Origin: CAVVIH01 sp963748295 | GTDB taxonomy: Bacteria > Acidobacteriota > Vicinamibacteria > Vicinamibacterales > 2-12-FULL-66-21 | DNA length: 64,000 bases | Assembly: GCA_963748295.1 (NCBI GenBank) | Contig: CAVVIH010000001.1 | Coordinates: forward strand, 124,001 to 188,000 | Reading direction: 5' to 3' | In this document: piece after piece, positions 19,407-29,206 of the stretch | Numbering within the stretch: position 1 is the first letter of the stretch | Layout of the letters: the number at the start of each line of letters is the position of its first letter | Made by a program: the position numbers and the translations under genes | Notes under the pieces: generated by a model | Databases searched by the model: none | What the model was told of the DNA's origin: nothing | Seen by the model: only the letters and a program-made list of their open reading frames with translations

Positions 19407-19828
19407 ATGACCCGAAATTACCCAGTTCGTGTCCTCGTTGTCGACGACGAGCTTCTGATCCGGTGGTCGATCGCCGAAACGCTCAAGGAGCATGGTCACA
19501 CGGTGCTCGAGGCTGAAAACGGCGCGGCAGCACTTCGCGAGCTGCAACGGTCGTCCCCCCTGTCGATGTCGTGCTGCTCGACTACCGGCTGCCGGATGTG
19601 CAGAACCTCGCCCTGCTGGCGCAGATCCGCCAGATCGCGCCGCTGACACCGGTGGTTCTGATGACCGCCTTTGGTACCCCGGAAATCATCGAAGGCGCCC
19701 GTCATCTCGGGGCCTGCGACGTCATGCACAAGCCATTCGACATGAGTGAGCTGGAAGCGGTGGTGGCGCGGGCGGCTCGTCAACTTCAATCCAAGGAACC
19801 GGCCCTGAATCGAGGAGATCGGTCATGA
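19407..19828 (+). CDS. Stand-alone response-regulator receiver protein (one frameshift)
   Basis: VLVVDDELLIRWSIAETLKE opens a receiver domain nearly identical in pattern to that of the NtrC-type protein at 17.3 kb. After a frame change near 19560 it continues VVLLDYRLPDVQNLALL (phospho-Asp), VVLMTAFGTPE and VMHKPFDMSELEAVV (conserved Lys). No output domain follows: about 140 aa, a CheY/Spo0F-like partner. Its similarity to the NtrC receiver suggests both are phosphorylated by the same histidine kinase(s), perhaps 20854 or 42672. The TGA overlaps the ATG of the tandem Usp gene, so they are coupled. Confidence 0.8.
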
Positions 19829-20736
19829 TCACGTTCAACCAGATCCTCTGCCCCGTCGATTTCTCCGAGTTCTCACGACGTGCACTCGACCACGCGCTGT
19901 CGGTGGCGCGATGCTACCGCTCGAGTGTGACGGCCTTGCACGTGGTCTCGCCCATGCCGGTCGTGGTTCAGAGCCCGTACTACTTTCAAATCGAAACGCC
20001 GCCGCCCATGATGCTGCCGCCGATGGATCGTGCCGTGGTTGCCGCGCAGCTGCAGCGGCTGGCGGAAGAAGAGCGGGTCCCTGGTGTCAAGGTCGAGTCG
20101 CGTGTTGCCGAGGCACCGGAGGTCTACCGGGAGATCCTGCTGCAGGCGGAGCAGCTCCAGTCAGACCTCGTTGTGATGGGGACGCACGGCCGATCCGGGT
20201 TCGAACGGCTGTTTCTCGGGTCGACCGCTAGAAGGTCTATCCGCAAGGCTGGCTGCCCGGTGATGACCGTCCCGCCAAAGGCTCCGGAGTCGATGGCGCG
20301 CGGCCCTGTTCCGTTTACGCGGATCCTGTGCGCGGTCGACTTCTCCGACAGCTCGAAGATTGCCCTCGATTACGCGATGTCGCTGGCGCGGGAAAGCCAT
20401 GCCGCACTCGCGCTGGTCCACGTGATAGAAACCCGTCCGCTCTATTACGACTTCATGCCGCCGGCTGCGATCGATCTGACGGCCTGGATCGAAGAGGCCC
20501 GGACGGGTCTGCGCCAGATGGTGCCGGACGACGTGCGTGCGTCGTGCTCCGTTACCGAGGTCGTCCACGAAGGCACGCCGTACCGGGAGATCGTGGCACT
20601 TGCGACCGAGCTAGATTGCGATTTGATTGTGCTCGGGGTTCGCGGCCGTGGTACCGCCGATCTGTTCTTCTTCGGGTCCACGACGCACCACGTGATCCGC
20701 GAAGCGGGTTGTGCCGTGTTGACCCTCCGCGGGTAG
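19825..20736 (+). CDS. Tandem-domain universal stress protein
   Basis: 303 aa, two Usp domains. Domain 1: ILCPVDFSEFSRRALDHAL with MGTHGRSGFERLFLGSTA; domain 2: ILCAVDFSDSSKIALDYAM with LGVRGRGTADLFFFGSTTH. Both carry the ATP-binding G-2x-G-9x-G(S/T) motif, so nucleotide binding is expected. Tandem Usps of this type are typical of hypoxia/dormancy gene sets. The start overlaps the receiver gene stop and the gene is closed by a strong terminator, giving a two-gene operon. Intact, unlike most neighbours. Confidence 0.93.
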   Translation: MITFNQILCPVDFSEFSRRALDHALSVARCYRSSVTALHVVSPMPVVVQSPYYFQIETPPPMMLPPMDRAVVAAQLQRLAEEERVPGVKVESRVAEAPEVYREILLQAEQLQSDLVVMGTHGRSGFERLFLGSTARRSIRKAGCPVMTVPPKAPESMARGPVPFTRILCAVDFSDSSKIALDYAMSLARESHAALALVHVIETRPLYYDFMPPAAIDLTAWIEEARTGLRQMVPDDVRASCSVTEVVHEGTPYREIVALATELDCDLIVLGVRGRGTADLFFFGSTTHHVIREAGCAVLTLRG

Positions 20737-20746
20737 TCGGTTGTCT

Positions 20747-20775
20747 GGCGAGGCGCCGGTTGCCTCGCCTGCTTT
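20747..20775 (+). terminator. Rho-independent terminator
   Basis: GGCGAGGC (20747-20754) pairs perfectly with GCCTCGCC (20762-20769) around a 7-nt loop and is followed by TGCTTTTT. It closes the receiver-Usp operon 10 bp after the stop. Confidence 0.9.
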
Positions 20776-20853
20776 TTCACTCCTATACTCTGGATCTCCA
20801 CGACACCTCGACCAGAGCCGAGAAGGCCGAGTCAGGGACAGAGGATCAGATCG

Positions 20854-22307
20854 ATGTCCGTTCCACGCGGGCGTCTCGGCGGGACGCATATCTGGCATGC
20901 CCTTCAGGCTGCGCGACACGGGCGCTCGCGATACGCCGTCGCGCTTCTGCTCGTCGCCGCTTCGCTGCTGCTCCGATTGCTGCTGCAGCAGTGGTTGGGC
21001 GACAACGTGCCCTATCTGCAGTTCTTCCCGGCCATCATGGTTGCTGCCTGGTTAGGTGGCCTTCGGCCAGCGGTGCTGGCTACGAGCACCTCGGCGGTCG
21101 CCGCGATGTATTTCTACCTGCCTCCCGCGGGACTGGCAATCAGAGGCAGGGCCGACGCCACGTCCCTCGCATTGTTCGCTGCAACCGGCTTTGGAATCGC
21201 CGGGCTCAATCACCAGCTGCGCAATGCGGAGACGGCGCAGCGTGTGGCAGCGACGCTGTGCGGCGCGAGCGGGAGCGTCTCGATACGATCATCAACACGG
21301 CGGTCGACGGGATCATCGTCATTGACGCGCACGGACGCGTCGAGGCGTTCAATCCCGCCGCCGAGCGCCTCTTCGCGTATCGGCAAGCGGAGATCCTCGG
21401 CCGCAATGTGAACCTGCTGATGCCATCCCCTTACCGCGACGAGCATGACGGCTACCTCGCGCGCTATCTGGCAACCGGCCGGGCGAAGATCATCGGCGCC
21501 GGCCGCGAAGTGGCAGGTCTCCGGAAGGATGGCACGACATTCCCGCTGCACCTCTCCGTCGGGGAAATGATTATCGCGGGCGAGCGGAAGTTCACCGGCA
21601 TTCTGCACGATCTGAGCGCCCGCGTGCGCATGGAGGAGCAGCTGCGCGAGCAGGCGTCGCTGGCCAGGCTGGGTGAAATGGCGGCCGTCATCGCTCACGA
21701 GGTGAAAAACCCGCTCGCGGGTATCCGCGGCGCGATTCAGGTGCTCGAAAAGCGGCAGCTGCCCGATAGCACCGACGCGAGGATGATGAACGAGATCGTC
21801 GCACGCATCGACGCGCTCGACGAGTTGATGAAGGACCTGCTGCTGTTCGCGCGTCCGCCGGTCGTGAGGCTTCGGGCTACGGATGTCGTGCCGCTCGTCG
21901 CCTCAACGGCCAGCCTGCTTGCCACGGACCCTGCGCTCGTTGACGTGGAGGTGGCAATCACCGGCTCGGCGCCGCCTATTCCCGCCGACGGCGAGATGCT
22001 GAGGATCGTCTTCCAGAATCTGCTCGTCAACGGCGCCCAGGCCATGCAGGGTCGCGGACGAATCGACGTCGCCGTCGAGACCGTGGATTCGACGTGCCAG
22101 ATTGCGTTTACCGACCGCGGTGCCGGGATTCCGTCGGAGATTCGTGAAAAGATCTTTACGCCGTTCTTCACGACGAAATCACGCGGCTCGGGACTCGGCC
22201 TGCCAACCGCCAAACGGCTGATCGAGGCGCATCAAGGCCGGATTTCGATCGATTGTCCACCTGCAGGCGGAACGACCGTCAACGTTCAGTTGCCGCTGGA
22301 AGCGTAA
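20854..22307 (+). CDS. DUF4118-PAS sensor histidine kinase (one frameshift)
   Basis: N-terminal DUF4118 (KdpD-like) membrane domain with FFPAIMVAAWLGGLRPAV and SAVAAMYFYLPP; after a frame change near 21260, a FixL-like PAS domain (LDTIINTAVDGIIVIDAHG, FNPAAERLFAY, LMPSPYRDEHDGYL, KDGTTFPLHLSVGE). The kinase core has H box VIAHEVKNPLAGIRG, N box NLLVNGAQAM, DRGAGIP, FTPFFTTK and GSGLGLP. Total about 485 aa. FixL-type PAS domains can bind heme and sense oxygen, which would suit the pyruvate formate-lyase and Usp genes around it, but the heme ligand cannot be assigned with confidence here. Likely partner of the NtrC-type regulator. Confidence 0.85.
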
Positions 22308-22348
22308 CAGCAGAAAGCGGGTCGTGGTTCAGGATCTGCTGTCTCTGC

Positions 22349-23943
22349 TCATCTGCTTCGCGGTGGTTGTTCGGCTGATTCCATGACGGCAAATGGGTCC
22401 CCACACGCATCTGCGGAAGCACCTGCGATGATGCTGGTGGCACGCTGTAACACGTCCTCTCTCGGCCCGGAAGCTGCGATGCGATGCCAGTGCACCTCGC
22501 CCGCCCCCGCGGCGAGTTGAGCGCGGACGACGGCGGGATCTGCATCGGACGGATCTGCCCGGCGACGCCGCGTGCGATTCACCAGGATCTGATCGGGTGC
22601 CTCGAGCCACAGGCCGGCGAATGGCACGCCGGCCGCCGCCGCCACCGCCTCGATCGCATCGCGATCCGACGCGCGTGCGAACACCGCATCGATGATCACC
22701 GAGTGTCCGGATTGAAGGACTGTTGCCGCACGCTGAAACGCCGTCTCGTAACGCGGCGCGTCACGTCAGCGGTATACCCAGAGGGACCCAGGTGCGTAAG
22801 AGCACTGACGCCACAAAGCTGCTTACGAACCTCATCGCTGCGGATCACCAGGGCGCCTGGCGCCGCGCCTATTGACTGCGCAGCCGTGTACGCCAGCGTG
22901 GATTTTCCTGACCCGGAAAAGCCGCCGATGGCGATCAGCCGTGCGGCGGCCGGACGCAGAAGGGTGCCCGCGAGCGCGAGATAGGCTCGGGCGGTCTCTT
23001 CGAGTTCGCCTCGCCGCTTCGGATCGGTTTCGAGCGCCGCTGCGGTGGCGCTCGTCTTCGCGCGTACCGCGGCCCGGCAGGAGAGAAACAGCGGGAGCAG
23101 GCGGATTCCTTCAAAGTCCAGGGTCTCTGAAAGGTATGTGTTGAGGATCGCATTCGCGTGACGCGGCAATTGCCGACGCCACAAGTCCATCAGCAGAAAC
23201 GCAAGGTCGTAGAGGACATCGATGCATGCAATTTCGTCGTTGAACTCGATGCATCGAAGAGGGTCGGCATACCGTCGATGAGCACGATGTTTCGAAGATG
23301 GAGATCTCCGTGACACTGACGGATGTAGCCTTCGTTCCGACGCCGATCGAGATGCCGCGCGTGACGTTCGAGCGCGCGTCGAGAGTCGCTGGTCAGAGCA
23401 CCGGCGAGCGCTGGATCCAGCACTCCACGGCCCTGCTCCGCGAATCCCAGGGCGTTTCCATCGATCACCCACGCCATGCCCTCTGGCCGCCATGGTCCGA
23501 TCGTCGCTCGGCGATCGCGTGAAACCTGGCAATTGCGAGCGCCAGCGGCGGCATTGTTCCGTGGAGCGCGCCGCGGCCAGCCAGGCGATCGAGCAAAGCA
23601 TCCTGATCGAACCGGTTCATGTCGACGACCCAATCGATGGGTGTTCCAGGGCCGCCCAGCGCGAGCGAACCATCCGGCCTCCGGACGACAGCGACTACGC
23701 CGCGGTACAAGAATGGCGCGGTCCGGCGGTTGACCCGCACTTCGGCCTCACACATGGCTCTTCGCCGGTCGGCGGTCGAGAAGTCCAGATAGTCGTAGCG
23801 GACTGCCCGCTTCAGTTTCCAGGCGCGGGTCCCCGCTACGAAACGATCGACGCGTGGGTGTCGATCCGTTCGACCAGGGCGCCGCCGTGGCTCGCCGGCG
23901 CGGCGAGCAACGCGATGGTTTCCGTCTGGTCTTCGGTGATCAT
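22349..23943 (-). CDS. Bifunctional aminoglycoside-phosphotransferase-like / P-loop kinase protein (about four frameshifts)
   Basis: Frame pieces join in this order: TIALLAAPASHGG; WKLKRAVRYDYLDFST with VNRRTAPFLYRGVV; YIRQCHGDLHLRNIVLIDG (APH catalytic loop); CIEFNDEIACIDVLYDLAF; then IAIGGFSGSGKSTLAYTAA (P-loop) with IRSDEVRKQLCG, and finally VIIDAVFARASDRDAIEA. This APH plus AAA/zeta-like kinase fusion, about 530 aa, is a regular member of Usp-rich stress and dormancy clusters in proteobacteria, mycobacteria and acidobacteria; its substrate is not known. Start ATG 23943, with a near-consensus sigma-54 promoter 40-55 bp upstream. Confidence 0.78.
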
Positions 23944-23955
23944 TCTGCGACCCCT

Positions 23956-23998
23956 CGAGTCGGTGCGTTCAGTTAACCGACTCGCAAGGGGCGCGCCA
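23956..23998 (-). promoter_or_regulatory. Sigma-54 promoter with adjoining 9-bp dyad, APH/P-loop kinase gene
   Basis: Minus-strand TGGCGCG-CCCC-TTGCG (23983-23998) is a near-perfect -24/-12 element with 10 bp between GG and GC. Immediately downstream, CGAGTCGGT (23956-23964) and ACCGACTCG (23976-23984) form a perfect 9-bp inverted repeat that covers the -12 box and the expected transcript start; it may be an operator or a 5' leader hairpin. Confidence 0.65.
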
Positions 23999-24138
23999 CG
24001 ACGGACAGCGGCGGGCACACGCGTTGGCGAGGCCGGTCACACTGAAGCCGCGGACTATTCCGCACCGCGCCAGCAATAGTTGGCCGTTGTCCCTCTCGGG
24101 AGCTCGGCCGAACGCGTGTTTCGAGCGATGCCTCGGAA

Positions 24139-24154
24139 TGGCGCGGTTGTTGCT
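24139..24154 (+). promoter_or_regulatory. Sigma-54 promoter, small winged-helix-like gene
   Basis: TGGCGCG-GTTG-TTGCT differs from the consensus only by G for A in the -24 half; GG and GC are 10 bp apart. It points to the ATG at 24220 and is divergent from the site at 23983, 140 bp away. Confidence 0.65.
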
Positions 24155-24219
24155 GCCTCGGCCGGGAATCTTCCTTTCGAAAGGACATGCGGATGGTTGC
24201 CATTCCACGGGGGTCGACC

Positions 24220-24474
24220 ATGCCGGATCGCCGCAACAGCGTCTCGCGCGACCGGTTGCTGAACCGCATTCGCGCGGAATTCAGGGAGATGCCGTGTCTT
24301 CGCCTGACGTTCGGGCAGGCGCAGCGTCTGTTCGGCATGCGGGCGGACGTTTGCGAACGCGTCTTCGCCAGCTTGGTGAGGGAAGGCATGCTGACGCGGG
24401 GTCCCGACGCACGATACGGCGTCAGGGCCGATCTGTTATCGCACGTACCGACCTGGGGCGAGCGGGGTCACTAA
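24220..24474 (+). CDS. Small winged-helix-like protein of the stress island
   Basis: About 84 aa from ATG 24220. After a basic N-terminus (MPDRRNSVSRDRLLNRIR) come CLRLTFGQAQRLFGMRADVCERVFASLVREGMLTRGPDARYGVR, which I read as two helices and a wing of a DNA-binding winged helix: the LT..QA.RLF....C...L..L...G.L.R pattern recurs in small unannotated proteins of Usp clusters. No known family name. An earlier in-frame ATG (24187) is possible. It has its own sigma-54 promoter, so it may be a regulator or co-regulator belonging to the regulon. Confidence 0.7.
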   Translation: MPDRRNSVSRDRLLNRIRAEFREMPCLRLTFGQAQRLFGMRADVCERVFASLVREGMLTRGPDARYGVRADLLSHVPTWGERGH

Positions 24475-24606
24475 CGAGGTGACTGGAAGCATCATAAAGC
24501 GCGTGCCGAAATTTCTTAATCGATCAACAGTTCTATCTCGTATCAGCCTCTCTGACGACGCACATGTGTCTCGGAATTACGGATCACTGAGGCCTCGTAG
24601 TGATGA

Positions 24607-24635
24607 CCTCACCGCCGCGCGTTGCGGCGGTGAGG
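24607..24635. terminator. Perfect 12-bp hairpin between convergent genes
   Basis: CCTCACCGCCGC (24607-24618) pairs with GCGGCGGTGAGG (24624-24635) around GCGTT. There is no T-tract on either side, but it lies between the ends of the winged-helix gene and the convergent BACON gene and probably ends both transcripts. Nothing else is visible in 24475-24677. Confidence 0.65.
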
Positions 24636-24677
24636 CTTGTCCTGGTTGGTAATCCGGGCGCGTCTCAGAGCGTCGGT

Positions 24678-25871
24678 TCACAGGCCGTTCTGTGTGATCG
24701 TGACAACTTTGTCCCGGACCGTGATTCTCCCGGTCCGTGGCGTGCTGGCCGGATTCGCCGCGACAGTGAACGCGACAGGATTGTCGCCCACCTGCGGCAT
24801 CGGCGTCGTCACGGTGATCCAGGGTACGTCCGCCTGCGCCGTCCACCTGCAGCGGTCCTGCGTCGCGCTACCGCAGGTGATCGATCGCTAGTCTGGATCA
24901 CGTTGAAACTACCTGTGCCCGCGGCGGCCGCGATAGTGATCGTCGCGACGATCACGGCGTAGTAGCAGCCGGCCTGTGCCACCTGAAGGTTCTGCCCGGC
25001 GGTGACGGTGGGCCATCGGACCATGACCACGCCGAGTCGCGGCGCGTCGTAGTTGTCGGAGACGGTGAAGGTGACCAAGCCGGATCCGCTGCCAGACTGG
25101 CCGCCCGTCACCGTGATCCAGGGCGCGCCGGCGCTTGCCGTCCACGTGCAGCCCTGTTCGGTCGTAATCGCGGCTGTCAGGTTGTAAGGCGCGGACATGC
25201 ACGGGTTAAAGTTGATGGGCGCAACTGAGTACTCGCACACAGGTGGCGCGGGCGTATCGGCTGCCTGGTTCATCGTGAATGTCCGCCCGCCAACGGTAAT
25301 CGTCGCCGTGCGCGGGTTGACGTCCAGATTTCGCTCGACTGAGTAAGCAACGGTGCCGTTTCCGGTTCCGGGGCTTCCTGAGGTGACCGCCAGCCACGCT
25401 GCGCTGCTCGTTGCCGTCCACTGGCAGTGTGCTGCCGCGGTGACGGCGAAACTACCGTTTGCGCTGTCCTTGCCGAGGGATGCAGTGCCCGGCGAAACCT
25501 CGATGGCGCAGCTTCCGAGACACTCTTCGACGACAGACACGGCCTGGCCCGCGATCGTCAGCGTCCCGGTTCGTGCGGCCTCCGACGGATTCGCCGTCAG
25601 GCTCACATTCACCGCACCTTTCCGGTGCCACTGCGCCGCTGGTGATCGACATCCAAACCCTGTCGGAGGTCGCCGTCCAGGTGCACTGACTTGCCGCCGT
25701 GACAGTCACCGAAGCGGGCCCTCCCGACGAGCCAAGGGACAACGACGACGGCGACAGAGTGAGCTTGCGTGGCCCCGGCGACGGTTTGGTTGGAGAGCTG
25801 CTATCGCACGACGTGACCACCATGCCGAGCCCAAGGAGCAAAGGAAAATAGAATGATGATTTCTTCCACAT
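24678..25871 (-). CDS. BACON-domain lipoprotein (two frameshifts)
   Basis: Begins MWKKSSFYFPLLLGLGMVVTSCDSS, a lipoprotein signal with lipobox cysteine. The rest is a string of four or more all-beta repeats of the BACON/Viral-BACON type, each with the pattern CQWTATSSAAWLAVTSG, GTGNGTVAYSVERN, and TATITVGGRTFTMNQA. Frame changes near 25625 and 24870; the last repeat reads DVPWITVTTPMPQVGDNP to VVTITQNGL with the stop at 24678-24680. BACON domains are thought to bind carbohydrate or mucin-like polymers in Bacteroidota; in acidobacteria they are common on surface lipoproteins. It seems unrelated to the stress genes around it. Confidence 0.82.
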
Positions 25872-26039
25872 CACCGCCTCTGATGCCCAGTCGTTACAAC
25901 AATGCGGCCAGATTCCAACCAATCTGAATGCCGCCGGCTCGCCGTCTTGGATGGGGGAATCTTTCGTGCCCTCGCAGAAGATCTTCCCGAACTTTGGCTA
26001 TGAAGTTGGGGTGAATCCAGCATCGTGAGCCAACTTCGC

Positions 26040-26055
26040 TGGCAGCGGCATTGCT
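26040..26055 (+). promoter_or_regulatory. Sigma-54 promoter, third Usp gene
   Basis: TGGCAGC-GGCA-TTGCT with 10 bp between GG and GC. Expected transcript start is about 26066, directly at the ribosome-binding GGAGGG (26067-26072) of the gene starting at 26078. Confidence 0.62.
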
Positions 26056-26077
26056 CCAGTGGTGCTGGAGGGCCGTC

Positions 26078-27044
26078 ATGGTCCATTCACCATCGGTGCT
26101 GTGTCCGGTTGATTTCTCCGAGAATTCGCGAGGCGCGCTTCGCTACGCCGCCTCGATCGCATGTGATCTTTGGCGGGCGCCTGACGCTGCTTGCAGTCAA
26201 CGATCGGTTGCTGGTGGAAGCGACCGAGCTCGCCGCCGAAGCGGATCACCTTGCCCGAGATACGGTTCGGGAAGTGGACGGATTCTGTCGCCAGACGTCG
26301 GGGTGCAACCTGGCAGCGGTGGGAGACGTGCGGTTGGAGGTCGGCACGGGTAAGCCGTCGTCCGAGATTCTGCGGATCTCGAAGAGAGCGCGGCGCCGAC
26401 TTGATCGTGATGAGTTCTCACGGCGCGACAGGCTTCCGCAAGCTGTTCTTTGGATCGACGACCGAGCGCGTGCTCCGCGAGACGACGGTGCCGGTCCTCG
26501 TCACGCCGGCCGCGGACGCGGGAACGAGCCGCACCGTCGGTGCGCAGGCCGCGCTCCGGCGCATTCGTGGTTCCCGTCGACCTCAGCGCAGCTACGGCTC
26601 ATCAGGTCGCCGCCGCTCAGCGAGTCGCGGAACACCTGCGAGTGCCGTTATTGCTGCTCCATGTCATCGAGCCCGTCCAGATCCATGGTTGCCGCTCATC
26701 CGCGCCTTCCGAAGATTGACGCCGAGCGCCGGGACCGGGCGGAGCACGAACTCGAGGCGTTGATCGCCGGCATGGCGCCCCTGGCACAACCGGAAGCGCT
26801 GATTGCGTACGGCGAGCCCGCGGAGGAAATCGCGAAGGTTGCGACTGAACGCGACGCCGGATTGATCGTCTTGGGCCTGCACTCGTCGCCGCTGCGGGGC
26901 CCACGCCTGGGTTCGGTCACGTACCGTGTGCTCTGTCTCGCGCACCGGCTGGTCCTGGCGATTCCGCCACAGCCGGCGCCGGCCTTTCGATTAGAGGTGG
27001 CAGGTACTGCGGCGCAGGCACCCGTGGGCACCTTCCCGGGCTGA
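26078..27044 (+). CDS. Tandem-domain universal stress protein (four or five frameshifts)
   Basis: Pieces in order: HSPSVLCPVDFSENSRGALRYAA; LTLLAVNDRLLVEATEL; GADLIVMSSHGATGFRKLFFGSTTERVLRE (intact ATP-binding motif); SGAFVVPVDLSAATAHQVAAA with HLRVPLLLLHVIEPV; and GLIVLGLHSSPLRGPRLGSV, where the ATP motif is weaker. Frame changes fall near 26170, 26390, 26560, 26690 and possibly one more. Same double-Usp plan as the gene at 19825. Start ATG 26078 has a good SD (GGAGGG). It is expressed divergently from the BACON lipoprotein and carries its own -24/-12 site. Confidence 0.78.
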
Positions 27045-27488
<444 letters not shown>

Positions 27489-28173
27489 ATGCTCGCTCCC
27501 AACAGCCAACCGTCCCCGAGAACTGCCGGCGACCCGGTCCGAACGGGTTCTGACCCGGTCGCCCGCACGTCCGAAGTGCTCTTCGGCCTGATCATGGCGC
27601 TGACGTTCACCGGCACCCTCACCGCCGCGACCGCCGGTCGCGAAGACGTTCGCGCACTGCTCGTCGGCATGATCGGCTGCAACCTGGCATGGGGCCTCGT
27701 CGACGCCGTCATGTTCGTCATGGACGCGCTCGCCGAGCGCGGTCACAACGTGCAGACGCTCCAGGCCGTGCGCGGCGCCGAGCGAAGTGAAGATGCGCAC
27801 CGCGTCATCGCCGGCAGCATGCCGCCTCTGCTCGCCTCGCTCTTGAGATCCGACGACTACGAGCGGCTCCGACAGGGCCTCCTTCGCATCGGAGAGCAAC
27901 CTCAGACTGTTTCGATCACCAGGACGGATCTCGTGGGGGCGGTGGCCGTGTTCTTCCTGGTCTTCCTGTCGACATTCCCCGTCGTCATCCCATTCATTGT
28001 GTTTCGAGACGTTCATTTCGCGCTACGGCGTCGAATGCCGTCGCGATCGCGATGATGTTCACGGCAGGTTACTGGCTGGCGCGCCACGGCGGCTACCATC
28101 CGTGGCGCACCGGGGCCACCGTCGTGGTGCTAGGGGTGTGCTGGTGGGAATCACGATCGCCCTCGGCGGCTGA
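27489..28173 (+). CDS. VIT1/CCC1-like membrane protein (frameshift near the end)
   Basis: Opens with SEVLFGLIMALTFTGTLTAA and ALLVGMIGCNLAWGLVDAVMFVM, the paired helices of VIT/CCC1-type iron or manganese transporters, and has TDLVGAVAVFFLVFLSTFPVV. After a frame change near 28030 the last helices are VAIAMMFTAGYWLARHGGY and ATVVVLGV, ending at the TGA 28171-28173. About 227 aa with five helices, as for the family. The first ATG is 27489; a GTG two codons earlier is also possible. Metal storage or efflux is inferred from family only. Confidence 0.75.
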
Positions 28174-28274
28174 GCGTCCTGGTCGTCATGCGGACGCCCC
28201 CTCTGGCCGTTGATAGTAATCCCCGCCTCTTCTGTCTCGTGTGCCCCTCTCCCTCCGCTCTTCGCCTGGGGCGC

Positions 28275-29120
28275 TCAGTGCGCCTGAAGACCCGCCGAGC
28301 GAAATACAGCGCACGCCCGCTCGACCAACTCGTTCTCCGGCGGCCTGACGTTCTCAAGGGTGTACGGGATTCCGAGCTGATGCCACTTGTACCGGCCCAT
28401 CTGGTGGAACGGCAGGACGTCGACTCGTTCGACGTTGCCGAGATCTGCGGCGTAATTCGCGATCTGCTCGATCTCTCCGAAATCGTCGGTCAGCCCTGGC
28501 ACCAGAACGTAGCGCACCCAAACCGGCCGCCGCCGGGCAGCCAGGCGGCGGGCAAACGTCAGAGTCGGGCCGACATCCATGCCGGTCAAGCGTCGATGGC
28601 GTTCGGGATCCCACGCCTTGATGTCGAGCAAGACGAGATCGATGACGTCGAGATCAGCGTCGGAGAGGCGATCGCCGTAATAGCCGTTAGTGTCCAGCGC
28701 GGTGTGGACGCCCATCATCTTCGCCGCCGCAAAGAGCTTGACGACAAAGCGGTGCTGCATCAGCGGCTCGCCACCGCTAATGGTAAGACCTCCCGACATG
28801 ACCTTCAGTCCGTGACGATACTTGCGCAGCTCCTCGGCCGCCCTCGTGACCGTCACCGGCATCCCATTGGTCATCGTCCAGGTGTCGGGGTTATGGCAAT
28901 AGAGGCACCGCCACATGCAGCCAGCCGTCCATGCCACGACGCGTACCCCCGGACCATCGACGGTCGCGCCAGTCGTGAAAGAGTGAAGGAAGCCCATATC
29001 GCCGTTGGCGAGCGCCGACCGAACATCGGCTTCGGGAACATCCTTGCCGAGATTGACGCGCAATTCGAACGGGCTTTTGGCTTCGAGCGGCGTTGTCGAG
29101 GTGGTAATCATGTCGGCCAT
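28275..29120 (-). CDS. pflA: Pyruvate formate-lyase activating enzyme (radical SAM)
   Basis: 281 aa, intact. The radical-SAM cluster motif CxxxCxxC is CMWRCLYC in AGCMWRCLYCHNPDTW, and SGGLTISGGEPLMQ is the conserved GGE region. The enzyme installs the glycyl radical on PflB using S-adenosylmethionine and a 4Fe-4S cluster. It lies 86 bp downstream of pflB on the same strand. The first 40 residues (KSPFELRVNLGKDVP) are longer than in E. coli PflA and may form a small extra domain. Works only without oxygen, which fits the low-oxygen theme of the island. Confidence 0.93.
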   Translation of the reverse strand: MADMITTSTTPLEAKSPFELRVNLGKDVPEADVRSALANGDMGFLHSFTTGATVDGPGVRVVAWTAGCMWRCLYCHNPDTWTMTNGMPVTVTRAAEELRKYRHGLKVMSGGLTISGGEPLMQHRFVVKLFAAAKMMGVHTALDTNGYYGDRLSDADLDVIDLVLLDIKAWDPERHRRLTGMDVGPTLTFARRLAARRRPVWVRYVLVPGLTDDFGEIEQIANYAADLGNVERVDVLPFHQMGRYKWHQLGIPYTLENVRPPENELVERACAVFRSAGLQAH

Positions 29121-29206
29121 CGCGAACTCCTGCTACTTCCTGGCGGTCTCCGGCGATCTCGACGTGGCACGTCACTCTCGAGTGTTGCCACTACGAACAG
29201 TGGTCC

